A DNA stretch of 64,000 bases from Aphanomyces cochlioides (GCA_019828595.1 JAHQRK010000021.1:620001-684000); one strand, 5' to 3'; shown: positions 10,584 to 23,300, numbered from the stretch's first letter. Notes: generated by a model from the letters alone, not told the origin. A program made the numbers and translations.

Positions 10584-12170
10584 TCAGACACACCTCAATA
10601 GATGGAGAATTTCATAAAGGCCGCAGGTGTCTCCAACGGTCATACGTTGGAAAGGAAATCTTCTCTTCTCATCTCTCAAATATACAACACTGAAATCAAT
10701 TTGCACGATCCGTTGACGTTGTGCATTCCAGCACATATCCTGCATCCTCATATGAAATTTCTCCACCCCAGCATTTTCAATCTTGGTGTCATCCTCCCAT
10801 GCTCGTTCGCGGACCCATAACGGAATGCTAGTGACATCTACCTTATCCATCGTCGGGCCTTCGTAACTCATTAGCATGCACTTTGACATCACCTAAAGAA
10901 AGCATGAGAACTTAATCAACAACTTTTGAGCACATAAGGAATTGGAGCGTCCACGAAAATATATGGGATACTCTTGCCTTGAAATTGAGAGAGTTTCTTG
11001 TACACGTATGCTTCAAATTCCAACTCTTCTACCAATTCAGATGCCTCGGGCAATTTTGAGAACCACCTCCAATTGTCTGTTGCCTCCCATGTCCAGAGTC
11101 ACCTTAAATGTCTTCTCAATGCGGCCATACCCAAGCCAAACTTTCTGCAATGACGACATGAAGTCGGATAAACGCTTCGGATCCAAGCTGATCTCTCTGA
11201 TGTACACCGAAAACTCAACACACAAATCATGAAACGTTCTTGGATCGCCCACGTTGGCCAGAGGTGTCATATTGAGTTCAGATGAAGTCATGGAGCCTGA
11301 GTTGCTTCGCTTTCGTTTCTTCATTTTTGTCTCTCGACATAACTTTGATATCATGTCCAAGTCAAAGTCATTCCTAGCTACAAGAAGAAGTCGACCAAGC
11401 ACTTGGCACACTGTCGGATCACGTGTATCACGGGCAAACGATCGAGAAATCCAAAGTGTGCGACCATCCGTTCGCAGAAACCACCACAAGTGCCATGTCG
11501 TGAGAAAACCATACTTGAGTCGATTCTCCACCATCAATTCTGTCATCTCTCCAATCACTTCGTATGCTTTTGAGTGAAGAGTATATGCTCCATTGTTGCA
11601 GATACAATACTCATCGTCGTGGTCTTCTTGAAAGTGTTCGTGGAGCGTCTGGTTGGTCGATCCTTGTTGTAGAGATTGACTTCCTTCTTCCCACAACGCG
11701 ACCAAGCTGTGCTCATGCACATACAAGTCCCAAAATGGAATCACTCTCCCCACCATCTTGACTTTATCGGAGAAGACTTCGAAAATATGAATATCAGGTT
11801 TCCCTGTGAGGCCATGGGGAATTGTAGAGGCCTCATGAGCACCACATGCAAACGCCACGACTTGGGCAACGCACGTCACATAGGCAGTGAGTTGAGACTC
11901 ACTGGTCGCAACTTTTCGACCTCCAAGCCAATGGTGATTGTTTTCCGTCGTCGTGCAAGTCTGTCATTGAGTTGGGGAAGGTCGTCAAGAATAGTTTCCC
12001 ATTGTTTCACTGATACTGGAAACACTGATGGCTGACGTGTTGTATCCTCGGAAGTGGAGTGGTGTCCGCGTCTGCACGGACCCAGCGTTTCGCTTAAATA
12101 TTCCTCGAGCATCTTGTTTTCGAAAATGGGGTCTTGCTCAACTGTTCGATCTCCAACCGACTTGGGATGA
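10584..12170 (-). pseudogene. Crinkler-type protein kinase, frameshifted and probably dead
   Basis: Homologous blocks are spread over all three (-) frames. The N-terminal part (about 12170-11880) shifts frame near 11940. The longest frame (11879-11037, GTG-initiated in the raw translation) carries the nuclease-like region and the YGFLTTWHLWWFL motif, and ends just after the kinase beta-3 strand VVLKIA. A one-base shift then recovers an alphaC-like EAYVYKKL, and another shift recovers a strand ending IPYIFVDAPIPY. A short intron (about 10890-10930) could lead into the hinge-like MLMSYEGP and a DFS motif in the frame 10892-10584. At the HxD catalytic position the sequence reads K-F-H-M-R, so the catalytic Asp appears lost. 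CRN kinases are host-targeting effectors or intracellular kinases; this copy looks inactive. The frameshifts could in principle be assembly errors. Confidence 0.6.
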
Positions 12171-12789
12171 ACATTTCACATCGAATTGACGAATGTTCTT
12201 CACTCGAAAATTGCTACGTATTTGACCTTGCCGGCGTCTTCCCATATATTTCTTCATGAATGTTCGTAGGGGTGCTGACGACATCAAGGAATGTCGTAGA
12301 CGGCCAACGTCTAGTGTTCAAAGTGGCATGAATCATTACAATTCATTCACTTTGATGACAGACTTGACGCTCGCGTCTGTGACCATGTGCTACGAATAAC
12401 GAATGTCTTGTGATGCACTTCCTGGTTTTCTAGTTGCATTGTTAAGTCATGGTTTCCTCAGGGCAAAACCGACTCACATGAAACGAACTGCCGATGCAAT
12501 CCTGCTCCAGTTTGCAGTATGCTCGACGCTATTCAAGTTAGCGACTAGGACAGCCACACTGGTTGACCTAGAAAATATTCCCCGACCTCGGTTTGAGTTG
12601 CTTTGCTCGCCAATCCTTCGTGATAAGTCAAGTCTACTCGGCATGAAGCAGTCTCGAAGGCAAAGCGTCACCCCATGAGGAAAACACGTCGTGCCAAGAG
12701 CTTGAATCAACTGCACTGTCCTGTGACTCAACCATGGACGTTGCAACGTCTTGACACATTTGTTGGATGAATGCCATGGTGTGCATAAA
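12171..12789. other. spacer, possibly with 5' remnant of the Crinkler pseudogene
   Basis: The (-) strand between about 12350 and 12220 has a coding-like stretch (start at MIHATLNTRRW, ending ...YGKTPARSNT). It stops before the pseudogene frame and may be its eroded 5' exon. Otherwise nothing is recognised. The frame 12474-12809 overlaps the Cep57 3' end and is treated as chance. Confidence 0.3.
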
Positions 12790-14680
12790 TTACAAGGTTG
12801 ACGACGCACGCGGTGACCGTGCTTTCATCTCTCGGTCTAGTTGCCTATACTCGTGAAGCACTCTCAAAGCTGCGGCCTTTTTCTCGGCAGCGTCGGGGCT
12901 GTGGAGGACATGTCGTGCGGCGAAAATACTGCTTTTCGATGCTTGGGATTGCAATTGTTTGAGCAAGAAGAGCTGCTCGCCTTTGGCTTCCAGCTCGTCG
13001 ATGGTCTTCTCAATGCTTTTGCCCACGCCTGGGTTTCCCTCGACGTGTGCTACCAGTGCTTTATACCTGTGCCGTCGATGAGGATTTCAAATCAAGACGG
13101 AGCGTCATACCGATTGTTTAATTGCTGGAACTCAGCTTCGACGCTCTTGACCGCTTTGGAAATATTGTGCATGAAGGAGGCTTTCGTTGGTTTATCGCCA
13201 CCATCAACGGCGTCGTGAAGGTCTGTTTGTGTATCAATCAGCAGTGACGGCTTGACATCAGGAGCGATCGCAGCGTACGCGTCCGAGTGCCGCAAAACTT
13301 CTTGCGCGCTGCCTATCACGGAGAACGACGGCGACGTTGAAGTGCCAAGAAGAAATGGCACATGGCCCATATTCGCTACTTCCAACTGGGTCTTGTTGTT
13401 GGCGCTGCTACTGCTGCTTTTCTTTTTCTTCTTGGTCGTCGACACGACTTTGGTCGTTTGTTTCTTCACAGCCAAAGACGTGGTTGTTGGCGCTGCATTT
13501 GCTCGACTGGCAGCTGTAGACCGCGTGACGACTGTTGATTTCTGCGGAGCTGTCGACGATGCCGCTGCGGGTTGTTTCTTGGCGGCTTTCTTCGGATTGG
13601 CTTTCGACGCCCATAAATTATGCACGAGTTTCTCGTTGAGCTGGGACATCTGGCCGACTGTCTTCTCTGCATCATGCAATCGCCCTTCGAGTGCCGCGTT
13701 GGCGTCGTTGGCTCTCTGGAGCTGATCCTCCAACGATTGAATCTTCCTCGCTGCTTCTTTCCCGGACCGCGTGGCGCTGTGCAGAGCTTCCTGGAGCTCT
13801 AATATTCGCTCCTTGGACTGGAGAGTCGACTCTGTAAGCTCAGCTTGCACGTTGACGAGTTGAGCTTCAACGTGTTTGGTCTGTTCGTTCGCATACTCCG
13901 CTTTTTCCTTGTACGACGCCATCATATCGTTGGCATGGTCAAGCTCATTCGCCTTGATAACCGTCTCGTGCTTGGATTGACTCAAATCTGCCGCTAGTGC
14001 ATCCCGTTCGGCTCTACAAGGGTCACGATTACCACTGGGCGAATCAAACGCAAATACTTGAGCGCTTCGTAGGCAGCATGGGCAGCTTCCTTGACCTGTT
14101 GGAGCTCATACGAGGCTTTCTTGCTTGCGCTATGCTGTTGCGCTTCGTTGGAGCGTAGCTGGGCTTTTAGATTTGCACACTGGGCATCTAATTCAGCCTT
14201 TTCTTCTTCCACGCGGTGGAGCTTATCCTGGAGAGCTTTCAGCGCTGACAGGACCGCTTTGCTATTGGACGCTCCTGTCGTTGACGACATGTTATTGTTG
14301 CTTGATGGAACAAATCCACTAGGAGCTATCGTTGCGAAGGAATTGGTCAAACATGGCGACGACGACGTTGTGGTCGCATCGCTGGTTCCTTTCTGGTTGT
14401 CCGGCCTCGATGTTGTTGTCGTCGATATAGTTGTGGTCATTGGTGCCACGAGCGAGCTCATCTTGACGCTTGAATGGATATCATCCGCGACACTCAAGCG
14501 ACGCAACGTCTCCTTCAGCTGCTGCAGTTCTGTCTGAGCTATCGTCTTAGACGCTCGAAGCGTCGTGCTCTCCATCGTCGCCAACGACGTCCAGAACGTA
14601 TCGACAGCGAACAAATCTTCCAACTTCGAAACGAAGATACACGACGTTTCGCAATGACAATGTTCACAAGAGTGTGTCAT
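12790..14680 (-). CDS. CEP57: Cep57-family centrosome/basal-body coiled-coil protein
   Basis: Cep57 proteins bind microtubules and act at centrioles or basal bodies, which fits a zoospore-forming organism. Exons on the minus strand: 14680-14058, 14013-13111 and 13066-12790 (1,803 nt, 600 aa); both introns are 44 nt. The diagnostic SKAVLSALKALQDKLHRVEE opens the coiled coil, as in the Cep57 centrosome-localisation domain. Heptads run to about residue 330, followed by a Lys/Ala/Thr-rich basic linker with KKKKKSSSSS. The C-terminal segment KAVKSVEAEFQQLNNRY resembles the microtubule-binding domain. Start: ATG at 14680 is the first in frame (the open frame begins at a GTG at 14698); an ATG about 105 bases further in could also be used. 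Confidence 0.85.
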
Positions 14681-15262
14681 ACTACCTCTTGACGCCACCG
14701 CTAGCTACACAGCCAATGCTGATGTAGCTACGATGCTCATCCACACGCTAGACTTTGACTTTAGCAGAGTCGAATAGTCTCCTCGTCTTTGTGCCGTCGT
14801 CGCGACTCTCTCAAGGATGATGGCTAATGGTAATCGTGGAGAAGACAGCGATTGCCGGCCAGACTTCTTTGCAATCTTTGCTGTAGTTCAGTACGATCTT
14901 CTAGAGGCGCCAACTGCCACTGAGGTCAACTCCATTCCATGGCTGCTTTTATCGTCCGACTCGGTAAATTCATTGCATCAGCAAATCAAAGAAGACCAGC
15001 TTGAGTGATGCAACCAAGGCATGACGCCCTCGACTGTTGGCCGTTTACCCAGGGGCGTGAAACCCAAGGCAAACCCCGTGGGCGTTGCCTTGACACTGGG
15101 CCTTCAAGGCCGCCAGGAGCTTTGTACCCGAGAGGAAGCAATCCATTCACGTAATTGGCACTTTATCTCTACATCAAGGTGGCTAGGACGCTGGCTGGCG
15201 GTCGCTGCAAGGCACAGTTGGAAATCTACAAGATAAATACGAAGAAAGTCATGACAGATTCA
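14681..15262. other. spacer between two (-) genes
   Basis: Contains a 63-residue (+) frame at 14817-15008 without recognisable features, and a GC-rich inverted-repeat-like patch near 15040-15115 (ggccgtttaccc/gggcgttgcc). No gene is supported. It should contain the promoter of the transporter's downstream neighbour cep57. Confidence 0.4.
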
Positions 15263-16468
15263 TCATGACGCCGTCTGGATAAGTCGTGCCGATTCCATCT
15301 CGTGGTCTTCCGTGAGGCTGTCAGATGAATCATCCGTCGTGTCATCGTCGACTGAAATGTACACTTCTTCGTCCTTTTTCAACGCTGGCGGTGGAGCGAC
15401 GAACGGGTACTTCGTATACAAGATGGTGCTGACTGTCACAAGCGCTGTCGAGCTGTAGCCGTACATGCCAAATGCCGTGTGGTTGACCAACGATTCGAGC
15501 GCCGCCGTGAGCAAGAGTCCACCGACAACAGCAAAGCTCTTCTTGATATTGCCGCTGTACTTGATGACAAAGCCGACCAAAACACCTCCGAGAGCTTGCA
15601 CGAGGAGCGTCACGAACGTCATGAACGTCCATCCCGTCCAGATCGATGTTGCGCCGTCGGTTGCACTGGGTCGGGCTGTGCTGTAGCTCGCAAAGTAGGA
15701 CCAAAAGCAGCAGAGGATGTTGATCACACTCAGCTCAATCGTAACCATGTAAGCGTTACGAGCTTCACGTTGGAGAGCACGCTGGATGATCGTGCCGGCA
15801 AAAGCAGACAGGACTGCAGCAAACGCAGCGCGGGTCATGCCTGTGAAGCGAATGAGATCGTCGTCGTCGGAAGCTGCCGAATGGGAGTGTTGTTTCCCGC
15901 CGACGGCAATCAAGACAGCAGACGCAACGAGAATAACTAGAGCAACGACTTGCATCGTTGATTGTTTCTGTCCAAGCATGACGTAGACAAGCAAGGCCGT
16001 CCAGATAATCTTGGTTTGGTTGAGTACGTTGTACGTCACACCGTCGAGGATGACGACAGCCGTTTGATTCAAGTAGTCCTGGACAGAGTAAATGAGCGCA
16101 GGGAGAACAGTCGTGCGCAATGCCACACGGGAAGACCAGTGCTTGAATTCTTTGTGCCAATCTCCATTCCACAAGAGCGGCAGGAGCGCGACCAGAATCT
16201 TCATGATGCCAATGACTGTGATCCGCAACGGCACATTGGTCGCGTCTTTCGCGTACCACTGCATGAGCGCAGGCTGGACCCCAATCTGCAACGTCAGTAG
16301 AATGAGGAACACGGCGCTCTTGTGTGGACTCGCATCGTTGTCGTCGCCAGCTTTGGTCGTCGCCTTGGCCGTCCTTGACACCACCGGCGAGGCCATAACT
16401 TGGCGAATGCGCCAGTTTCGCAATTTGTCCAAACTTCGAATTTCGAAGATCCTGGCAAATGCAACCAT
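15263..16468 (-). CDS. nucleotide-sugar transporter (SLC35/UDP-galactose transporter type)
   Basis: A single-exon 401-residue protein with about ten hydrophobic helices. It carries nucleotide sugars into the Golgi or ER in exchange for nucleoside monophosphate. Diagnostic features of the NST/SLC35A family are YSVQDYLNQTAVVILDGVTYNVLNQTKI early on (the L-x-x-x-T-Y-x-V-L-x-Q-x-K-I signature) and the late LGGVLVGFVIKYSGNIKKSFA. The C-terminal tail is acidic (DDDTTDDSSDS) and cytosolic, without a clear retention motif. The substrate (UDP-Gal, CMP-Sia-like or UDP-GlcNAc) cannot be told from the sequence. The ATG at 16468 is the first in frame. Confidence 0.9.
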   Translation of the reverse strand: MVAFARIFEIRSLDKLRNWRIRQVMASPVVSRTAKATTKAGDDNDASPHKSAVFLILLTLQIGVQPALMQWYAKDATNVPLRITVIGIMKILVALLPLLWNGDWHKEFKHWSSRVALRTTVLPALIYSVQDYLNQTAVVILDGVTYNVLNQTKIIWTALLVYVMLGQKQSTMQVVALVILVASAVLIAVGGKQHSHSAASDDDDLIRFTGMTRAAFAAVLSAFAGTIIQRALQREARNAYMVTIELSVINILCCFWSYFASYSTARPSATDGATSIWTGWTFMTFVTLLVQALGGVLVGFVIKYSGNIKKSFAVVGGLLLTAALESLVNHTAFGMYGYSSTALVTVSTILYTKYPFVAPPPALKKDEEVYISVDDDTTDDSSDSLTEDHEMESARLIQTAS

Positions 16469-18516
16469 GTGTCTATTAAAATAGCCGCTCGTTTCTAAGC
16501 GCTCCGCTGAATATTCCCTGCAAGTAGAGCCTTAAATCCGCGAGAAATCCAAGCTAGATGGCCGCTGGCAGACCGCGGAGGAAGGAGCGCGGCGTGGATC
16601 TCTCCATGCTGATTTTCGAAGTTCGAAGGAAATATCCATCTGTCGTGGTCATCGAAAGTGGGATTCGACTACACCCTCACTTGAAGGACATTACATAATT
16701 AGTGACATATTCATGTTCTATATTTAGAATTGAATACGGTTCAAATATGTCACTATAACTTTGACATATGTTCTTAAAATAAGGTTAAATTGAAAGATAG
16801 TGTGAGATGGGTTTGATTCAGTCAAGGTGGAGCTGACAGTAAACTTTAAGCCAAAGACTAACGTTAAACAAGCCGCAAGTGGCTGTTTTCTATGTGGAAC
16901 CATGATGTTCATGCGATAGAGAGCGTTGACGACGTGCTCTGCTAAAAGTGGATATTCCTGGTTTTCAAGGGTCAATTTTGACCAAGCGTGGTCGAACGAT
17001 AGGACTGTCAAATCGCAAACGTACCCATGTCAAAGTGCTGTCGTTCGAGATAGAATGTGGATGTGAAAACTTGCAGTGGTGAAATTAGGAGAGAAAGACA
17101 AGATAGAATCAACGTTTTGATTGGTTTCGGTTGCTCGTTTCGACCGAGCGTGTGCGTTGGGTTGTGTAAATCTGGTCGGGCGAGCTCCTGTAGTTGGTCG
17201 TTACCAATACGAAACTCAACATCAACGTTGTGTAATAATGCCCGCATGGGCAAAACAGCGTGAGTGAGATGGCTCCCGGGATGTCGACGAGAATACAGTA
17301 TTGAAACTTAGACTTTCTCATGGTGTCGACAGAGATGCTGGTGTCGACTAATCTCATTGCTGAGATTCGTTGTTCTTCACGAGATAGGCGAGGAGTCTCA
17401 CAAGGTAGTGAATACTCGCAACTGATGGCATACTCCATTAAGACTATGAACTGCGTCTTTGAATGATGGCACGGATAACGAGTTTGATTGCATAAAAGTC
17501 AAAAGAAATGGTTGCCATCGGTGCATGATAAGAGCTTCTACCGTATGTTTGGGCAAAGCCCATGTCAACTTGGCAACTTCAACTACTTTTTCCACAAGCA
17601 TCGGTTCTTCTGGCTAAAAGCAGTAGATTGAAGTGACGCTAAAGACGCTCCGCTTAAGCTATCTCATGAGTCAAACAGACATCGGACGCACAAGATAAAC
17701 CAAGTGGAATATGTCATGGGTCTTCTGTCTGTCAATTGATTTTAAAAAAATTGGGTGAGAAATAGAATAAATACTGACATTTGAAGACGATCGAAATTTC
17801 ATAAATATATGTGATGGCCATAACAAAAATTTGAAATATTTCACAAAAATGAAATGGTTGAAATCCATAAAATTTATTAAATTTTAATTAAAATATGCAG
17901 GTTGAATGATATTATTATGCATTAAATTTTGTCATCAGGTATGGAGTTTATTGGACCTATTTCATTTAAATTAGAATACTTTTTAAATCTAGCAACACCA
18001 GTTTCATCAGCGCTTTTTTATACACATGACACTATATTTTCTCGAAAAATACTCAAAAATTGAGGGAGCTCGCATTCGCTTTGCCCAAATATACGGTACA
18101 CTATTGGCAACACGATGGAATGTTGGCACTAGTGGTACTACGGAGATACGTCATTTTGTCCAATGGATGTTAGTTATTCAAGAAACTGAGATTCGAACTA
18201 CGAAAGTATATTCAGCCAATGATTGAGCGTTCCTGTTAATATTTTTCAAGCAATTCATTAATTTAAACAAATATTTGGGGTCAAATAATTATCATGGAAA
18301 ATGGATCGTATCAGATGGAAAAAGCCACATATAATACAATACAAATGTCTTTGAAATATATTATTTAGAAAAAGACCACAGAAAACGTTTAAAAAACAAT
18401 AAGAACAGCTCGAGGTATTAATATGCATATAAATCCCACAAAAACAGGTTAAACTCAATAAAACGTTTTTTTTATTTTGTTTAAACCATATTTAGTGACA
18501 GTTATCTATGTTCAAG
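16469..18516. other. AT-rich decayed intergenic DNA
   Basis: Several short (-) frames between 17601 and 16724 look compositionally protein-like (one begins MLVEKVVEVAKLTWALPKH), but they do not join with good splice sites. They may be a decayed gene. From about 17700 to 18516 the sequence is very AT-rich with no coding signal. Confidence 0.4.
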
Positions 18517-19393
18517 TCAAATACTCAATAAAAGATGTTTCTTTTTCTTTAACATATGCAGGGGAATTGCCTTGATGAAAGCTTCTCTGACTTCTCGCTC
18601 AGTGATCATGCCCCATGCAGCAATGACACGCTTGATTAGCGTCATTCTTCATCGATGCAGTTGGTGATTCGTCGTCATCGTTGTCGACGTCAACAATCTC
18701 GTCGTCCATAGCATCTTCCAATATCCACAAGTCACGCAGACGCCTCTTGAAAGGCGCCATGACCCCAACATCAAGGGGTTGGAGATGAGAAGTCGTGTTG
18801 GGTGGAAGGGCACACAGCGTCGATCCAAGCTCCCGCTCAACAAACCGTCGAGAGAAAGAGGAGACGTGGCTGTCGAAATTATCGACAATGATGACACTGG
18901 GTGTGATGATTTCTTCCATGAGCACATGACGGAGGTAAAAGGACCAAACAACAGAGTCCATCCACGCGTTCTTCTGCACAGAATAGTAGTGGTCGGAAGG
19001 GAAGGTGCAAAACTCCCTGTTCTCAATCAAACCACCGGGGACACCACGCATGATGAAGAGGACAGGAAGTTTGACACCATCCCCTCGGACAGTGAGAACC
19101 GCAGTCATTCGCATAGAGTGCTTTTCACCAGCAGACAAGGCCGAATTGCCGCCGCGAATGGACCATATCGTTCGTGGAGGCATGTCAAAATAGACAGCGG
19201 TTTCATCAACATTGTAAACGTCCTTCGAACCATACGCAGCGTAGCGTCGGTGGAAGTCTTCACTCGACGTACCACTAGTGCCAAAATTCCGTCGTTCCCT
19301 GTAGCAGTGTTTACCTCCATCGACACTTCTAGTTTTGTGGGTAGTGCTTCTACGGGATGCTGCAGTTGGTGCATGATAAGAGGTTTCCTCCAT
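18517..19393 (-). pseudogene. pogo-type (DDE_1) transposase remnant
   Basis: The frame 19393-18599 encodes a DDE_1 superfamily catalytic core: VYNVDETAVYFDMPPRTIW with the first Asp, SVIIVDNFDSH with the second, then PNTTSHLQPLDVGVM carrying the third. That pattern is typical of pogo/Tigger-like elements. The N-terminal DNA-binding helix-turn-helix region is missing. Near the end a one-base frameshift (about 18640) moves the natural C-terminus into another frame, where KRVIAAWGMITEREV and a Lys-rich tail run to a stop at 18517. The element is therefore broken at both ends. No terminal inverted repeats were identified by eye. Confidence 0.75.
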
Positions 19394-20393
19394 CGACGCA
19401 TAGAGTGATTTTGAGCTTCTTCAGGACGAAGCCATCCTTTTGACTTGCTGCTGCATTCTTCTCTATCAGTCGTAAAAAGCTGGAAAGTATGTTGTTCAAA
19501 GAGATAAGGCCAAGTAAATGTAATGACAATCTCATGTTAGATGGTCTTTATCCTAATCCCAGGAATGGCTTATCAACCCCGCCTCAAATTTGCTCGTGGA
19601 GGTCGAACATGATTGTACAATAGACTCTCGAGCCAAGGAGCGGTACCCACGAGTAACTACTCGTGCTAGGCCGTGCATCTATCCACCTCAAATTATATTT
19701 GCAAATCATTAAGGTTGTTGGACCCCTTTCCACTCGAAAAGCCAACATTGAGGCAGAGAGATCACATAGGATTATCAGTTCAATGTCGAACGCCTGCATT
19801 TGGCGGAATCGCCTCTATAGACGCCTGCTATAGATGTGGTCATTCCTTTTTGTACAAGGCAAAAAATATTTTCTTTCATCGACGTCAAATGAGCCGTTTT
19901 CGGGATCGATGTAATCGGTATTGCTGTAGGCAATCCTTGGCATTAGAGGCTCCAAATAGCTGGCGAAAGAAGGTCCAAACCCAATCCAGCATTAGTCTGA
20001 GTTGTCTTCTTTATCCACAGCGATCATTGAAATTGTTTCTTTGCGTGTAGTGCCCGCACGACACGACGCGTGCTGATGTATACTCCAAGTGCACTCCCAT
20101 TGAGTTTACGGAGCTGCAGCATGCGGAGCCGACCTGGAACGCCGTCTTGCAGACTTCACACACGTTGTGAATCATAGCGCAGAGCGAAACCAACGGTCAG
20201 ACGCTTGTGAGCTGGATCACGCAGCCAAATTGCATGGCTCGTCATAGTAGTCGGCAAATGGATCGTCGAAAAAGTTTACAAGATCTCAAACACCGTCATA
20301 CAGTGAATTTTGATTGGCTGATTCAAGCAAGAGAAAAAATATGCAAAAGACGTGATGGAAGGAAGGTTCATTTGAAAAAAGACAAGAAAGGCC
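19394..20393. other. spacer upstream of ECM29
   Basis: A (-) 60-residue frame at 20011-20193 has a C-x2-C and CC pattern (VCEVCKTAF) and is more GC-rich than its surroundings, so it may be a transposon fragment. The 125-residue (+) frame at 19673-20050 is not recognised. The last 100 bases should be the ECM29 promoter. Confidence 0.35.
20313..20317 (-). promoter_or_regulatory. CCAAT box (reverse) upstream of ECM29
   Basis: ATTGG within tgattggctg, about 77 bp before the ATG at 20394. Confidence 0.35.
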
Positions 20394-23300
20394 ATGACCG
20401 AAGACGAAGAAGCGCGACGCGTCGAAGAGCTAGAGCGCGTCCTGCTCCGTCTTGGATTAACAGATGATGGGAAATTATGCGATGTACTGCGCCTCCTGCT
20501 CCCGCAGCTCTTTCGCCGGCTGGTTGACACACCGTCGTCGGCGATTTGTGCCAAGGTACATTGTCCTTTTTGCACTCCTGACTCAATTGAGTAGATCTTG
20601 GAGACCATGAACCACCTTGTCAAGCGTTTGAAAACACTCCCTACTGTTCAAATTCAATTACCAGTCATGCAGTTACTCGAATACCTGGATGTTACCCCAC
20701 CTGTCGATGCAGCGAACGACAATCAAGCACTGCATTGCACCTACGCGCGCAATTTTGCACTTCTTTTCGTTGAAATGGGATTCACAGGGACCCTCTACAA
20801 GGAAGACCGAATGCAAGTCTTGGTTCATATTGTTTGCGGAATATCCTCAAAGTCCTCGCAATTCCAAGACGTTGTCGGTCGTCTCTTCCTCCACGCGTTT
20901 CTGTGGCAGGATGCAATTGCATTTACTGAACCAAACTGGAGCGTGCAAGACGCCTACGTACTTCTTGACTTTTTCCTTGATGTTCTCCTCTTTCCGTCTG
21001 AGTCTGCGCTTACAGCGTCACGAAAAGATCGCTTATCCCGTTGCAAAGTCTCGACTTTAGAAGCCGCGACGAGAACCGACGTGCAATTCAAGATTATGCA
21101 ATTTTTGAAGAACCACGCATCTTCCGTAATGAAGCCTTCGATGTGGTATATTCACATGGGCGTTGGTGCAGCTGCAGATTATCATACCGTCGCGACTTTT
21201 TGCCAGGAAGAACTTTCTCGTCTACATAAATACCACCTCGAACTGCTCGATACGCAAGACTGCATGGGACAATTATGCAATCTGATTCTGGGGAGCAAGG
21301 GCGATGGATCAAGCGTTCTCTTGGCTGAGAGGCATCCTTTGCCTGATTTGGTAGTCTTGGCGATCATGCCACTTCTTCTTCAAGCGAAAGCAGTGGCGGA
21401 TGCTTTTCCGTTCAACTTGCAATTGATCTGCACCCTCCTCTTTGGCGACAGCCCCAGCCGTCCTCGTGTTGTGAAAGCCAATATTCGAAAAGCTGGTATT
21501 GATTTGACCAAGTGGGTCCTTGGTCTCTGCAACGAAGCGCTCCTCGTTGCTGCACTTGGCCCTGTTCTCTTTTCGCCTCTTATGAAACTTCTCTCTGAAG
21601 ATGATGAGACGGTCAATCATGAAATCAAAGTTGGTGTTTACGCAGCCTTCTCGACGCTTGCTCGTCGCGCACCAACGCTTATTGGCTCTACAGCTGAAAC
21701 CTTTCAGCGCCTGATGTATCGGGCAATGGTTGAGGAAGAAAAGAGATCAGGAAGCGCATGTTTGGAAGCCTTGCGTGCCGTATCCGTCGCGTATGTTGGT
21801 GGCCATGTTTCTGTCACCGTCATTGACACTATCAAGAGAGAACTGAGAGATTTGTCGACCTCCTCCAAAGTCCTAGAGCCAAAATTCGATCGTGTTCGAG
21901 GAGTTCTTGCACATTGGGCCTACGAAATGCAATGCCAAGAAGGTGCTAGTGGACGTGATCTGGACATGCGGCTAGTCTGCATTCGCTTTGCTGGTGATGC
22001 CAATGAAACAGTCAGAACGATCGCAGTCAAAGCTATTTTCCAAGAGCCTTTACCGTCATTTGCTGCCACGATTGAATTTGTCTTGCCTCACATTACTACA
22101 GTGCAAGCAACGGTGCGAGATCATGCTCTCAAATTGTGTCTCGCGAGCTTGAAAGCAGACCCAAACCCAGAAGCTTTGGTAGCGAATGGCATCCAGGCTC
22201 TCATTGATCGTTGTATCAAACTGCTCGAGTTACCCCAGAAATCAACGGCTGTAGAGACTCTTGTTCAATTGAGCCAGATGAAACTTGGTGTGTTAAATGC
22301 CCATGCAGACCGGATTCGAGATTTGATGCTTCATGATTCAGACGACTTGATTCGTGAGCAAATGGCTATTCTCCTGGCTTCCGTAGAGAGCAACCCAGCA
22401 CAAGAACAATGGATTCAAGAACTGACCATGGTTCTGAAAGCTCATGGATCATCCCACACTGAGCAGCATGGTGCAGTATCTGGCCTTGCTATGCTCGTCC
22501 GGCAAACCAAAAACCAAGACGCAGTAATCGCAATCACTCAAGCTGCGAAGGTACATCTAGGCAAAATGAAGCAAGCAGCAATCCTCACCAACCACGACTA
22601 TAAGTGGCACAGTCAAATGCTCCTTGCCACAGTGCAAGCCTTGGGGGCGATTGGCAACTTATTAGATTTAAACTTGTCTCCTGAAGAAGAAGCTACTGCT
22701 ATGAGTGTCCTGTTGGAAGTTCTTGATTTGGTTCAATCGTCTGCTGACAGTACCGATATGACTCTTGCCATCAAGACACGAACTATACAATCTCTTGGAC
22801 GTCTCATGCTTGGATTAACTCTCTCCGAAAGTCCCTCAGTTGACCGGTGTGTTGATAAGCTGCTGAAACTCGCGGAGACAAGAGATGCCGCATTCCAATT
22901 CCAAGTTGCAAACGTCTTTGCTGCCTTGGGATTTGTTGTGTCTAAAGACTACGACTCAAACAACAGAGTGAAGATGCTGCTAGATCGTATATTACAAGAA
23001 GGAATTGCTGCAACGAGTCCCCATATTCGAAACAGTGCTGCAATTTGGCTCTTTGGAATTGTTTCAAGCTTACTCACCCCGTCGTCAATTTGCCAGTTAT
23101 CGAACGAATGGGCAAACCAGCTTTTGCCACGGTCTTTGGGGCTACACGAAGTATTGGTTGACCTCTTGAATGAGCAATCGACTCTAACACAGGAGTGTGC
23201 TGTCAAATCCTTGGCGATTCTCTATAACCTTGCAACGCCTGAGTTTGCTAATGAAATGAGCGATTCGCTGTTCAAGCGGCTCAAGTGCTTTAGAGCATTT

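Noticed and set aside
12474..12809. 111-residue (-) frame overlapping the Cep57 terminus
   Set aside because: It overlaps the Cep57 terminal exon in another frame and has no recognised features.
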